Shown here in pieces: positions 1 to 9,509 of a stretch of DNA of 46,494 nucleotides (within the stretch, counting starts at the first letter, position 1; the number at the start of each line of letters is the position of its first letter). Below the pieces are notes generated by a model. That model was not told the origin of the DNA. It worked only from the letters and a program-made list of their open reading frames with translations, and ran no database searches. Origin of the DNA: UBA1926 sp002337215. Its GTDB lineage: Bacteria; Planctomycetota; Phycisphaerae; Phycisphaerales; UBA1924. The stretch is from positions 1 through 46,494 of the forward strand of contig CAXBAF010000028.1 in assembly GCA_963973795.1 (NCBI GenBank). The letters run 5' to 3'. The translations under genes and the position numbers were made by a program.

Positions 1-55
1 AGGCACTAGGCACTAGGCACTAGGCACTAGGCACTAGGCACTAGGCACTAGGCAC
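1..55. repeat. 8-bp tandem repeat array
   Basis: About seven head-to-tail copies of the 8-mer AGGCACTA fill the first 55 bases, and the array may continue beyond the window edge. A related run of GTGCCGA-like units lies at about 293-325, just outside the argS stop codon. The 1-332 region has no convincing gene. Simple-sequence slippage is the plainest explanation. Confidence 0.8.
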
Positions 56-332
56 AGGGTGGAAGGTGCTCTGTAGGAACCATGTCGACATCATCGTCTT
101 TGCCCCGCCTGGGTGCCATGGAGACGGCGCAGCCTTCTCCATGCTCGCGCCGCAACCGGCATGGAGAAACCGCCCTGCGGTAACTCCATGGCACCCGCAT
201 TAGGTATTGGAAATGGCGAATCGAGGCAAAAGCAATCTGCATTGCAGACACCGAGAAGCACTCAGCAACGGCGCGGTGGGAGTGTCTTCCGAGTGCCGAG
301 TGCCGAGTGCCTGATGCCCAGTGCCTTCTCAG

Positions 333-2219
333 TCACATCCGATCGACGAGCGGCAGCCCCAGCGTCTCGAGCCCGTCGGTAAGCACCCGCCGCGTCAGCC
401 CCGCGAGCCGAAGCCGGCTCAGCCGCGTCGCCTCGTCGTCGGCACCCACCACAGGGCAGCGGTCGTAGAACTTGCTGAACGCCACCGCAAGGTCGTAGAG
501 ATGCGCACAGAGCCGGTGCGGCTCCAGCGAATCGGCGACGCCCCGCACCACCCGCGGCGTCCGCAGCAGCAGCAACGCGAGCGTCTTCTCTTCCTCGGCC
601 TCCAGCCGCAGCGGCGCCGACTCGGACGCCGACAGATCGATCCCGCGTGACGCCGCCTTCTCGAACATGCTGTTGATCCGGGCGCGTGCATAGAGCAGGT
701 AGGGGCCCGTGTTGCCCTCGAAGCTCACCATCCGGTCGAACGAGAACACGTAGTCCTTGCTCCGCTCGGTTTGCAGGTCGGCGTACTTGATCGCCGCGAT
801 GCCGATCGCTTCCGCCGCGGTGCGCACATCGCCTGCCTCGCCAGCGTTCTCTCCCGCCCGCTCACGGATCGCCGCCTCGGCCCGCTCGACGGCCTCATCG
901 AGCAACGCGTCGAGCTTGATGTTCTCCCCCGAACGGGTCTTCAGCGGCTTGCCGTCCTCGCCCAGAACCGTCCCGAACGCCGCGTGCTCGAGCGTCGCCG
1001 TTGAGCCGTCGGGCCGGGTCGTGTACCCCGCCTTGTGGGCGGCGCCGAAGACCTGCCGGAAGTGCAGCCCCTGGCGCGCATCGACGCAGTAGACGAGCCG
1101 GTCGCCGCCCAGCGTCTGCACCCGCCGGCGGATCGCCGCGAGGTCGGTCGTCGCGTAGAGGAACCCGCCGTCTCCCTTGCGGATCAGGCACGGCTCCTTG
1201 ATCCCCTCGACGCGCACGACCAGCGCCCCGTCGGATTCCTCGGCGACCCCCCGGTCCACGAGATCCGCGACGACGCCCGCGAGTTCGGTCGCGTACGACG
1301 ATTCGCCCGCCGAGTCCCCGTCGGTGACCCGCGTGTGCAGCCGTGCGCACACCGCGAGACAGACTTCCATCGTCGTCCGCTCGATGCTCCGCCAGACCGC
1401 CTCGATCTCGGGATCGTGGCTCTGCAGTTTCACCAGCGTCTGCTTCGCGGCAGCCAGCGCCTCCTCGGCGCTGGCGACCTGCTCTTCGAGTTCCGCTTCG
1501 GCCTTGGGCCCGAGATCGAACTTGCGAACGGCCGCGAGTCCGCGGCGGTCCGCGGCGCACTCGAGCTGGGCATCCTTATACAGGCGGTTCAGCGTCGCGA
1601 GATCGAGGTCGTCGAGCGCGATCCGGCCCGCGTCGGCCTCGGCCTTGACCTTCCCGGTCACCATCGCGATAGGCAGGCCCCAGTCGCCGACATGGTTCTG
1701 GCGGACGACGGTGTGCCCGAGACGCTCAAACGAGCGCGCGATCGTGTCCCCGATGACGTTGGACCGCAGGTGCCCCACGTGCATCTGCTTGGCGAGGTTG
1801 ACGCCGCACAGATCGACGACGACCGTTTCGGGTGACGCGGGCGTGGGGAGACCCAGCTCCGGGGTGTCGAGGTTCTCGAGGAGCCCAGAAAGCGCGTCCG
1901 CGTTGAGCGTGATGTTGATGAACCCGGGGCCCGCGATCGACTCGGCCGTCAGCGGCTCGGCGATGCCGCCCAGGTCCGCGTGCTCGACGATCGCCGCCGC
2001 GACCTCGCGCGGGTTCTTGCCCAGGCGCTTGCCGAGCGGCATCGCGGCGTTGGACTGGAAGTCACCGAACTTTGGGTTCCTCGCGGGCCCGACGATCGGG
2101 TCGGCGTTCTCGATCCCGAACGCGCGCTCGATCGCGACCGTGATCGCGTCCGCGATCAGCGCCTCGGGGTCGATCTGCTGTAGTTCTGAGTGATTGTCGG
2201 CGGGCGGTGTTGGGCTCAT
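333..2219 (-). CDS. argS: arginyl-tRNA synthetase
   Basis: Class I aminoacyl-tRNA synthetase that charges tRNA-Arg with arginine in the cytoplasm, using ATP. The 628-residue length suits the family. An N-terminal additional domain is followed by the Rossmann catalytic core with the HIGH-type motif HVGH at residues 147-150, then GDWGLPIA. The KMSKS-equivalent loop reads LKTRSGENI. The C-terminal third is the helical DALR anticodon-binding domain, containing GNTGPYLLYARARI. The residues before HIGH read DLCGVNLAKQ, where many ArgRS have DYSSPN; this is an unusual variant but all other landmarks are intact. The ATG at 2219 is the first in frame and the N-terminus begins a typical helix. It is the last gene of a minus-strand run after the MFS and PilZ genes, 103 bases downstream of the latter. 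Confidence 0.97.
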   Translation of the reverse strand: MSPTPPADNHSELQQIDPEALIADAITVAIERAFGIENADPIVGPARNPKFGDFQSNAAMPLGKRLGKNPREVAAAIVEHADLGGIAEPLTAESIAGPGFINITLNADALSGLLENLDTPELGLPTPASPETVVVDLCGVNLAKQMHVGHLRSNVIGDTIARSFERLGHTVVRQNHVGDWGLPIAMVTGKVKAEADAGRIALDDLDLATLNRLYKDAQLECAADRRGLAAVRKFDLGPKAEAELEEQVASAEEALAAAKQTLVKLQSHDPEIEAVWRSIERTTMEVCLAVCARLHTRVTDGDSAGESSYATELAGVVADLVDRGVAEESDGALVVRVEGIKEPCLIRKGDGGFLYATTDLAAIRRRVQTLGGDRLVYCVDARQGLHFRQVFGAAHKAGYTTRPDGSTATLEHAAFGTVLGEDGKPLKTRSGENIKLDALLDEAVERAEAAIRERAGENAGEAGDVRTAAEAIGIAAIKYADLQTERSKDYVFSFDRMVSFEGNTGPYLLYARARINSMFEKAASRGIDLSASESAPLRLEAEEEKTLALLLLRTPRVVRGVADSLEPHRLCAHLYDLAVAFSKFYDRCPVVGADDEATRLSRLRLAGLTRRVLTDGLETLGLPLVDRM

Positions 2220-2322
2220 CGCATCAAGGGTAGACGACGAGGTACACCGATTGGGCGCACGCCGTGGGCGCAGCAGACAATCAGTCCGGGCCGGTCAGTT
2301 CGAGTTGTCCAGAGCGGGACTT

Positions 2323-2724
2323 TCAGGCGGCGTCGGAGAGCCGGAGCTGGGGGCCGTGCCCCCGGGCGAGCAGGTCGCCCAGTATGCGCGCGTTCGTCTC
2401 CGAGAGTTCGGTAAACGCGATCCCGGCGAACCATGTCGCGTCTTCCTGTGAAGTCCAGCAGACCACGCCATCCAGCGAGATCGGCGTCGCGCCTTCTCCC
2501 GGCTCGATCGCGAGAGACACGGGCTTGCCCTCGAGCGGGCGGAAGAACCGCCTGCAGCGGACCCGGGCACCAGTCGCCGAGATGTCCACGATCTCGCCGA
2601 TCGAGCAGGTGATGACGTTCCCATGGACGCGGATTGCGCGCCGGCGGTCGGCGTCGGAGGTGGGCTTGAAGGGGTTGAGAGCCTTGAGGATTCGGGACCA
2701 GGGCCCGGCGTTGTGTGCGCTCAT
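2323..2724 (-). CDS. PilZ domain protein
   Basis: 133-residue protein that is almost entirely one PilZ domain, the cyclic-di-GMP receptor fold. The RxxxR-type binding motif is visible as DRRRAIR near residues 26-32, and the second motif as DISATGARV near 47-55, followed by the beta-barrel strands. PilZ proteins change conformation or partners when c-di-GMP binds; the target of this one cannot be read from the sequence. The ATG at 2724 puts the first binding motif at the usual distance from the N-terminus. An open frame continues upstream, but its composition is that of an antisense shadow of the MFS gene. It lies 83 bases after the MFS gene on the same strand and may be co-transcribed with it and with argS. 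Confidence 0.85.
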   Translation of the reverse strand: MSAHNAGPWSRILKALNPFKPTSDADRRRAIRVHGNVITCSIGEIVDISATGARVRCRRFFRPLEGKPVSLAIEPGEGATPISLDGVVCWTSQEDATWFAGIAFTELSETNARILGDLLARGHGPQLRLSDAA

Positions 2725-2807
2725 ACCGGGATATCGGGCGGCCACGGGCCGTGATTGAGCCGGGGTCGGCGAATGCGGGATTGGTGCCCTGAGGGGCCCG
2801 CTCGCGA

Positions 2808-4223
2808 TCAGTGGGGGGCGATCTCGCGGAGCAGCCGGCCCGGTAACCAGATCGCGAGCACCGAGGCAAGGGCGATGGTGCCCGCGGTCACGGCGAACCC
2901 CAGTTCGAGGTTGGTGTCGATGCCCTTGTGGATCGCGCGCATGATCTGGGGCCCGATGACCGCGACACCCCACGCGCCGCCCAGCATCATGCCGCTGGCG
3001 AACGAGGTGCGGTGGGGGAGCAGGCGCTGTCCAAGGGACATGCTGACGGGGACGAGCGACCCGAACCCGAACCCCGCGACGATCGTGAGCAGCCCCGCGA
3101 CGGTCGCCGCGGCGAATGCGCTGGTGGGGAGCAGCGCGTCGGCGTGGGGGATCGCGAGCATGGTCCCCGCGCCGATGAGCGGGATGAGCACAAACGCCTT
3201 CTTCTCGTACTTCGCGGGCAGGAAGAAGCCCAGGGCGAGGGCGCCGAACCCCATGCCGACCTGCATCGAGCCCTGGAGCGGGCCGTTGAACTCGCTGGCG
3301 CGCTGGCCGAGGGATTCGGTCATCGTGGCGACGCCCGCCTCGGTGCGCACGAGGCGTTCGGTCCACTCGATCATGAGATAGACGAGCATCTGGTTGGTCG
3401 TGAAGCGGATGACGTTGCCGGCGTAGAGGATCCAGAAGGCGATCCAGCGGCGGGTCTTCTCGGCTTTGGAGAGGTTGATGTGATCGTCGTGGGCCGCGTG
3501 GTTTCTGTGGGGGACACGGCGGATCGCCCAGAGCAGGACGCCCGCGGAGATGAGGCCGGGGGGGATGAGCCAGACGAGGGCTTTGAGCCCGGCGTCGGTC
3601 GCGGCGGTGCCGGCTTCCCCGGAGAGTGCGCCCATCGCGTTGACGTACTGGGGGCTCAGCACGTTGCCCAGCACACCCCCGATCATGCCGAACAGGAAGA
3701 ACACGCTGAGCATCGCGCTGCGCCGGCGTCCGGCGAGTTGTCCGGTCGAGGCGGCGGCCGCTGGGTGGAATGCGCCGACGCCGGCGATGCCGAAGAAGAA
3801 CAAGATCAGCAGTTGGGGATAGGTCTGGGCGTAGCCCAGCAACCCGACGCAGATCGCGGCGGTCGCGAGACCGATCGGTCCGGTCATCCGGCTGTCGAAT
3901 TTGTCGTTGATCCAGGCGACGAGGGGCTGGATGCCACCGCTCGCCAGGGCGCCGAGGCTCAGGAGCAGGGCCTTCTGCTCGATGCTCATCTCGAGCCGGA
4001 CGGCGAGCAGCGGCATCAGGGCGACGGTGACGAACGAGAGAAAGTCGGTCACCGAGTGGGTCAGGATGGGCGTCCACAGCCTGATCCGGGGCTTGGTGAG
4101 CACGTCGGCCGCGTGGACACTGGGATGGGCGACGGCGTCCTCGACCGTTTCGACCGGTGTTGAGGTCGGGTCGCTGCCCGGGTTATCGGGGCTGGTCGGG
4201 CTGTCGGCGGGCGTGCGGGTCAT
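2808..4223 (-). CDS. MFS transporter, fosmidomycin-resistance (Fsr)-like
   Basis: 471-residue inner-membrane protein with about 12 hydrophobic helices after a hydrophilic 45-residue N-terminal tail rich in Pro, Thr and Asp. The family call rests on the first half: DFLSFVTVALMPLLAVRL in the first helix, the cytoplasmic loop INDKFDSR between helices 2 and 3, and GAFHPAAAAS in helix 4, matching the FHPE-type signature of Fsr-like exporters. Members are drug or metabolite proton antiporters; the substrate here is unknown. It is first in the minus-strand run ahead of the PilZ gene. The ATG at 4223 is preceded by no strong Shine-Dalgarno sequence. It is divergent from the carboxypeptidase gene across a 305-base gap. 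Confidence 0.85.
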   Translation of the reverse strand: MTRTPADSPTSPDNPGSDPTSTPVETVEDAVAHPSVHAADVLTKPRIRLWTPILTHSVTDFLSFVTVALMPLLAVRLEMSIEQKALLLSLGALASGGIQPLVAWINDKFDSRMTGPIGLATAAICVGLLGYAQTYPQLLILFFFGIAGVGAFHPAAAASTGQLAGRRRSAMLSVFFLFGMIGGVLGNVLSPQYVNAMGALSGEAGTAATDAGLKALVWLIPPGLISAGVLLWAIRRVPHRNHAAHDDHINLSKAEKTRRWIAFWILYAGNVIRFTTNQMLVYLMIEWTERLVRTEAGVATMTESLGQRASEFNGPLQGSMQVGMGFGALALGFFLPAKYEKKAFVLIPLIGAGTMLAIPHADALLPTSAFAAATVAGLLTIVAGFGFGSLVPVSMSLGQRLLPHRTSFASGMMLGGAWGVAVIGPQIMRAIHKGIDTNLELGFAVTAGTIALASVLAIWLPGRLLREIAPH

Positions 4224-4528
4224 GGTTGGGTTCGGGCGGCCTGGCGACGCCTTTGATGGGTCGTTGGGGCGATGGCAGTTCTAGGAGGGGCTGGAACCGG
4301 AGGCGAGGCGGGACGAAAAGGAAGGTATGGTGGGGCGGGGTGTCGGTCTGCCGTTCGATCTGTGATCGAGGCCGATGCTGAGTATTGATCTGTTCGCGGG
4401 GCTCGCCGTCGTTCCTGACAGCGATTCGCTCCGTATCGCGGGCGGGATGTATCGCCGGCGTGTTCAGCAAGAATTGGCGAGAGAGCCGTGCTGCCGGGAT
4501 TGCACCGGCGGCCCGAGGGGATGAAACG
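4224..4528. other. divergent intergenic region
   Basis: 305 bases between the divergent MFS and carboxypeptidase genes. It must hold promoters for both directions, but no -35/-10 pair stands out. The forward frame stays open back to 4385; its residues do not look like protein and the signal peptide begins only at 4529, so it is treated as untranslated. Confidence 0.4.
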
Positions 4529-6937
4529 ATGAAGATGGTGTACGCGTCGGCGTTGCGGTCCGGTCTGGTTGGGTCGCGGCTCGCGGTCCTGGGTTGTGCG
4601 TTCGCGATGGCGGCGGGATCGAGCGTCGGGCTCGGTTCGGTACAACCCGGCGCGGTTGACGACGGCGGTGCGCAGGCCGGTGGCGCTGAAGCGGGACCCT
4701 ACGCCGACGCGGTGCTGGTGCGTGTGACGCCTTCGTCGGTCGGCGAGCGGCTGGCGGTGTCGTCGCTGGGCATGACGATGATGGGCGAGAGCGAGCGCAC
4801 GGACGGCGTCGGCGAGTATCTCGCGGATGCCGACGAACGCGCGGCGCTCGATGCAGCGGGCGTGGCGTACGAGATCGTGCGAACGGATGTGCAGGCGTTC
4901 GTCGATGCGCAATCCGCTCGGCTCGGGGCGCGGGCTGTCTGGGGCGTTGATCCGCAGCCGCGGGGGACCGATACCTTCTTCGAGGAGTTCCGCGACCTGA
5001 CCGAGATCTACGCGTTCCTCGATGGGCTGGTCGCGGCCCACCCGGGGCTGATCTCCCAGGAGATCATCGGGCAGAGCGTTCAGGGGCGTGATATCCGGGC
5101 GTACACGATCTCCGGTGCGGGAGACGCGGACAGCAAGCCCAGCCTGATCTTCAACAGCGGCGCGCACGCACGCGAATGGATTGCGCCGATGACGGTGCTC
5201 TACACGGTGCGAGGCCTCGTCGAGGGGTACGGCGGCGACGCGGAGATCACCGATCTGCTCGACGATGTTTCGTTCCGGATCGCGCCGATGATGAACCCCG
5301 ACGGGTACCTGTATACCTGGAGCAGCGAGCGGTTCTGGCGTAAGAACCGGCGCAACAACGGGAACGGCACGTTCGGCGTGGACTGGAACCGGAACTTCGC
5401 CGCGGGTTGGGGCGGCCCCGGCTCGGACAGTTCCTCGAGTAGCGACATCTACCGCGGGCCGTCTCCGTTCAGCGAGCCCGAGTCGCGTGCGCTCCGCGAC
5501 TTCACGCTGAGCATCCCGAATGGGGCGTTTCACATCGACTTCCACTCGTTCAGCCAGCTGGTGCTGTTCCCGGTGGGTTACACCGAGACGCCCATCCCCG
5601 AGCCGGACCTCACGATCCAGCGAACCCTCGCGGAGGCGTACGCGGGGATGATCGCATCGGTGAGCGGGTTCGATTACCTGCCCATCCCGAGCTACGAGTT
5701 GTACCTCGCGTCGGGCGTTGCGAGCGACTGGCACTACGAGGATGGGGGGGTGTACAGCTTCACCGTCGAACTCCGGCCCGGGAGCGGCGATCTGGACGGC
5801 TTCGCGCCGCCTCCTGCGCAGATCCTGCCGTGCGCCGAGGAGAACTTCGCGGCGGTGCTCGATCTCGCGGGGAGCGTCGCGCGGGGCGTGGTCGCGTCGT
5901 TCGACGGCCCGCAGCCGGGCTTGGTCGAGCCCGAGACCGCGACACCTGTTTCGTTCGAGGTCATCCCGGTGTTCAGCGGTCCGCTCGATGCGTCGAGCGC
6001 GGCGTTGTTCGCACGCACGGGATCATCGGGCGCGTTCAGCGCCGTGCCGGCGTCGGCGAGCGGGGACGTGTACACCGCCACGATCCCCGGGACGGCGTGC
6101 GGGGAAGTGGTCGAGTACTACTTCTCGATCGACTCGGCGGGCGGCGGCTCGAGCTACACCTATCCGAGCGACGCGCCGGATTCGGTGTTCACCGTCGAGG
6201 CTGTCGAGCAGGCGGTGGTCTTTGAGGACACGATCGAGAGCGATCTGGGGTGGGTCTCCGGCGCGCCTGGGGACGACGCGACAACGGGTCAGTGGGAGCG
6301 TGGCGACCCGCAGGGGACAGCCGCGCAGCCCGAGAACGATCACACGCCGGGCGGTTCGATCTGCTGGGTGACGGGCGCGAACGCGGGGACGGGCCTCGGC
6401 TCGTTCGATGTTGACGGCGGCACGACGACGCTGACCACGCCGGTGCTCGACGCGACGGCGGGTGACGGCGACGCGTTCGTGTCGGTCTGGATCTGGTTCA
6501 GCAACAACACGGGTGGCAACCCCAACGAGGACACCATGCCGATCGACATCTCGGGCGACGGCGGCGCGAACTGGGTGCCGCTCGACGAGATCGCCTCGAG
6601 CACGGACGGCTGGGAGGAACGGTTGTACCGCGTCGCGGATTACGTGACCCCGACCGATTCGGTGCGGCTGCGTTTCCTCGCCCGCGATCTGGGCGACGGG
6701 TCGCTGGTCGAGGCGGCGGTGGACGATCTGCGGATCGAATCGGTGGGCTGCCCCGATTCGGGCAACCCCGCCGACATCGCGCCGCCCTTCGGCGTGCTCG
6801 ATCTCGCGGACGTGAACGCGTTTGTCCAGGGCTTCCTCAATCAGGACGCGGCCGCGGACATCGCGGCTCCGTTCGGCGTGCTCGATCTCGCGGACGTTTC
6901 CCTGTTCGTCTCGTCGTTCCTTGCCGGGACGCCCTGA
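4529..6937 (+). CDS. exported M14 zinc carboxypeptidase with dockerin-like tail (copy 1)
   Basis: 802-residue secreted metallocarboxypeptidase that removes C-terminal residues from peptides outside the cytoplasm. An N-terminal signal peptide (about residues 1-35) is followed by a short prodomain and the M14 catalytic domain. Zinc ligands are H213 and E216 (HAREW) and H339 (DFHSFSQ). Substrate-binding residues appear in NPDGY (N256) and DWNRNF (D285), and the catalytic glutamate is E414 (FTVELRP). The middle part is beta-rich, with a domain resembling those often fused to secreted proteases. The C-terminus has two repeats of the type PFGVLDLADV with spacing like a dockerin pair, but lacking the calcium-loop aspartates. 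The ATG at 4529 follows GAGGGG at good spacing and begins the signal peptide. The next gene is a close paralogue. Confidence 0.92.
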   Translation: MKMVYASALRSGLVGSRLAVLGCAFAMAAGSSVGLGSVQPGAVDDGGAQAGGAEAGPYADAVLVRVTPSSVGERLAVSSLGMTMMGESERTDGVGEYLADADERAALDAAGVAYEIVRTDVQAFVDAQSARLGARAVWGVDPQPRGTDTFFEEFRDLTEIYAFLDGLVAAHPGLISQEIIGQSVQGRDIRAYTISGAGDADSKPSLIFNSGAHAREWIAPMTVLYTVRGLVEGYGGDAEITDLLDDVSFRIAPMMNPDGYLYTWSSERFWRKNRRNNGNGTFGVDWNRNFAAGWGGPGSDSSSSSDIYRGPSPFSEPESRALRDFTLSIPNGAFHIDFHSFSQLVLFPVGYTETPIPEPDLTIQRTLAEAYAGMIASVSGFDYLPIPSYELYLASGVASDWHYEDGGVYSFTVELRPGSGDLDGFAPPPAQILPCAEENFAAVLDLAGSVARGVVASFDGPQPGLVEPETATPVSFEVIPVFSGPLDASSAALFARTGSSGAFSAVPASASGDVYTATIPGTACGEVVEYYFSIDSAGGGSSYTYPSDAPDSVFTVEAVEQAVVFEDTIESDLGWVSGAPGDDATTGQWERGDPQGTAAQPENDHTPGGSICWVTGANAGTGLGSFDVDGGTTTLTTPVLDATAGDGDAFVSVWIWFSNNTGGNPNEDTMPIDISGDGGANWVPLDEIASSTDGWEERLYRVADYVTPTDSVRLRFLARDLGDGSLVEAAVDDLRIESVGCPDSGNPADIAPPFGVLDLADVNAFVQGFLNQDAAADIAAPFGVLDLADVSLFVSSFLAGTP

Positions 6938-7026
6938 TCGGTCGGCTTGGACGCGTCGTTGTCGTCGGGTAGACTCCTCGGACCGAGCCTCGTGGGGATG
7001 AGGCGTGTGCTGTAAGGGTCTGCTCT

Positions 7027-9396
7027 ATGCGAATTCTGCGTTGTTTTGGCGTTCTGGCGGCGGTCTCTGTGGTTTCGCTGGGCCTCGGCGGCGTGGACGC
7101 GGGCCCGGTGGCGACAGTGGGGGCCGAAGCGGGTGTCCTGGATGACGCCGACTCGGTGTACGCGGGATACGCGATCGTGCGGGTCTCGCCTCGCGACGCC
7201 TCGGATCGGCTGTCGCTCGCGCAGCTGCCGCTCGATCTGGTGAGCGAGGCGGAGAGCCTCGGAGGCGTCGGCGACTACCTCGCCGACCCGGCGACGCTCG
7301 ACCTGTTGAGGCACCTGGGGATTCCTTTCGAGACAATCGAAGCGGACGTGCAGGCGGTCGTGGACGCGGAGCGCGTGCGGCTGGACGCACGGGTGCGCTA
7401 CGACGCCGCCGGGGGGGGCGGGGCGAACGAGGCGCGGTTCGGCGGCGACCCCGACGCGTTCTTCCGCGAGTACCGCGATATCGAAGAACTGATGGCGTTG
7501 TGGGATGGGTTCGTCGGGACGCACCCCGATCTGATCTCGAGAGAGGTGGTCGGGCAGAGCGTCGAGGGACGCGACATTGTCGGGTACACGATCTCGGGGT
7601 CGGCGGGGGGTGAGCCGCTGTCGAAACCGACGCTGGTGTTCAACGGCACGATCCATGCGCGGGAGTGGATCAGCCCGATGACGGTGAGCTACATCGGCCG
7701 CGGGCTGGTCGAGGGGTATGGGATCGACGACCGGATCACCCGCCTGCTCGACGCGAACACATTCCGGATCATCCCGGTGCTCAACCCGGATGGGTATGTC
7801 TACTCCTGGGAGAGCGAGCGGCTGTGGCGCAAGAACCGTCGGCAGAACAGCCCGAGCCGGTACGGGGTTGACCTGAACCGCAACTTCGCGACCGGGTGGG
7901 GCGGGGGCGGCTCGAGCGGGAATTCGGGATCGAACACGTATCGGGGGCCGTCTCCGTTCAGCGAACCCGAGAGCCGGGCGCTGCGGGATTTTCTGTTGGC
8001 GACGCCCAACCGTGTCTTCCATATCGATTTCCACAGCTACAGCCAGCTGGTGCTGTGGCCTTGGGGGCATCGGTTCGAGGAAGCGCCGGATGTCGACGCG
8101 TTGACTGGTCTGGGGACGCAGTACGCCGAGACAATCCGCAGCACGACGGGGGCGAACTACACGCCCCAGCAGGCGACGGAGCTGTACCAGGCGAGCGGGA
8201 TCACGACCGACTGGGCGTACGACGAGGCGGGGGTGCTCGGGTTCACGATCGAGCTTCGGCCCAGAGCGAGTAATTTCGCGCCGCCCCCGGAGACGATCCT
8301 GCCCTGTGCGCGGGAGAACTACGCCGCGGTGCTGACGCTGACCGAGGCGATGGAATCGGGTCTGGGCGAGGGGGCGGGGAGCCTGCCGTTCCGGGCGCAG
8401 GCGGGCGAGGTCGCCACGCCGATTTATCTCGATCTGTACTCGGCCCGCGGGGGATCGCTCGACGAGGCGACGCTGACGCTGCGCTCGCGCGTCGAGGGCG
8501 CCGGGTCGTTCTCCGAGTCGGTCATGTCGCGTGCGTACGGGCTCTGGACCGGGACGCTTGCGACGGCGCTGTGCGGGGAGACGATCGAGTACGGCGTGGT
8601 CGCCGAGTGGGACGACGGGGAGACCGCTGAGTGGCCGGCGGGCGGCGATGCGTCGCTCAATACCGTCGTCGCGACGGATGTCCGCGCGGTCTTTGTCGAT
8701 GACATGGAGACGGACCGTGGCTGGATCGGCGGGCTCCCCTCGGACACCGCCGAGACGGGGAGGTGGGAGCGTGCGGACCCCGAGGCGACGTTCGCTGGCG
8801 CGACGAACGTGCAGCCGGGCGATGACCGCTCGCTCGAGGGGACGGTGTGTTGGATCACCGACAACCGGATCGGGCCCTACGCGTACAGCTACGACCTCAA
8901 CAACGGGTTCACGACGCTGATATCGCCCGCGATCGACCTGAGCACCACCTGGGGAGAGCGCGAGATCTCGTTCTGGCTCTGGTACTCGACCTCGGAAGAC
9001 CCGCTGGACATCGACATCTCGGGCGATGATGGGCAGACCTGGCGCCCGCTCGATCGCGTGGAAACAAGCACCGACGGATGGGAGTTGCACGCGTACGCGG
9101 TTCCCTCCGACGTCGAGCGATCGCCGGCGGTTCGGGTTCGGTTTGTCGCCCGGGACGAGGGCTTGGTGAACTCGAACGTCGAGGCGGGGGTCGATGATTT
9201 CCAGATCGTCGCGATGGGGTGCGGCGGGAACCCCGCGGACCTCGCGCCCCCGTTCGGGGTGCTCGATATCGCGGACATCGGCGCGTTCGTCTCCGCGTTC
9301 ACGTCCCAGGGGGCGATCGCGGATCTGACGGGGGACGGCCTGATCGACCTCAGCGATATCGCCGACTTCGTGACGTATTTCACCGCGGATCCCTGA
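7027..9396 (+). CDS. exported M14 zinc carboxypeptidase with dockerin-like tail (copy 2)
   Basis: 789-residue paralogue of the preceding gene with the same architecture. A signal peptide (MRILRCFGVLAAVSVVSL, cleavage near residue 28) leads into a prodomain and M14 domain with zinc ligands H210, E213 (HAREW) and H336 (DFHSYSQ). NPDGY (N253), DLNRNF (D282) and the catalytic E409 (FTIELRP) are present. The linker and beta-rich middle region also align with copy 1. In the tail the first repeat is the degenerate PPFGVLDIADI form, while the second, DLTGDGLIDLSDIADF, retains a recognisable dockerin calcium loop. The 89-base gap from copy 1 suggests joint transcription. The two genes probably arose by tandem duplication and have since diverged; both look catalytically intact. 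Confidence 0.92.
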   Translation: MRILRCFGVLAAVSVVSLGLGGVDAGPVATVGAEAGVLDDADSVYAGYAIVRVSPRDASDRLSLAQLPLDLVSEAESLGGVGDYLADPATLDLLRHLGIPFETIEADVQAVVDAERVRLDARVRYDAAGGGGANEARFGGDPDAFFREYRDIEELMALWDGFVGTHPDLISREVVGQSVEGRDIVGYTISGSAGGEPLSKPTLVFNGTIHAREWISPMTVSYIGRGLVEGYGIDDRITRLLDANTFRIIPVLNPDGYVYSWESERLWRKNRRQNSPSRYGVDLNRNFATGWGGGGSSGNSGSNTYRGPSPFSEPESRALRDFLLATPNRVFHIDFHSYSQLVLWPWGHRFEEAPDVDALTGLGTQYAETIRSTTGANYTPQQATELYQASGITTDWAYDEAGVLGFTIELRPRASNFAPPPETILPCARENYAAVLTLTEAMESGLGEGAGSLPFRAQAGEVATPIYLDLYSARGGSLDEATLTLRSRVEGAGSFSESVMSRAYGLWTGTLATALCGETIEYGVVAEWDDGETAEWPAGGDASLNTVVATDVRAVFVDDMETDRGWIGGLPSDTAETGRWERADPEATFAGATNVQPGDDRSLEGTVCWITDNRIGPYAYSYDLNNGFTTLISPAIDLSTTWGEREISFWLWYSTSEDPLDIDISGDDGQTWRPLDRVETSTDGWELHAYAVPSDVERSPAVRVRFVARDEGLVNSNVEAGVDDFQIVAMGCGGNPADLAPPFGVLDIADIGAFVSAFTSQGAIADLTGDGLIDLSDIADFVTYFTADP

Positions 9397-9464
9397 TCGG
9401 ACGCCGTGGGCCCGGTTGATCCGGGGCGTGGTATTGCGAACGATTCTCAACGGGCCATCAGAAG

Positions 9465-9487
9465 GCCGACCCGAGACGCGGGTCGGC
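9465..9487. other. hairpin ahead of heme oxygenase
   Basis: GCCGACCC (9465-9472) pairs exactly with GGGTCGGC (9480-9487) around a 7-base loop. No T-run follows, so it is not a clear intrinsic terminator. It may end or attenuate transcripts from the carboxypeptidase genes, or sit in the leader of the heme oxygenase mRNA. Confidence 0.45.
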
Positions 9488-9509
9488 GGGGCCCTCCCGG
9501 AGCATTCGC

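Noticed and set aside
6841..9450. 869-residue open frame antisense to the second carboxypeptidase
   Set aside because: Arg/Pro/Asp-rich composition typical of a high-GC shadow; the sense strand has complete catalytic motifs.
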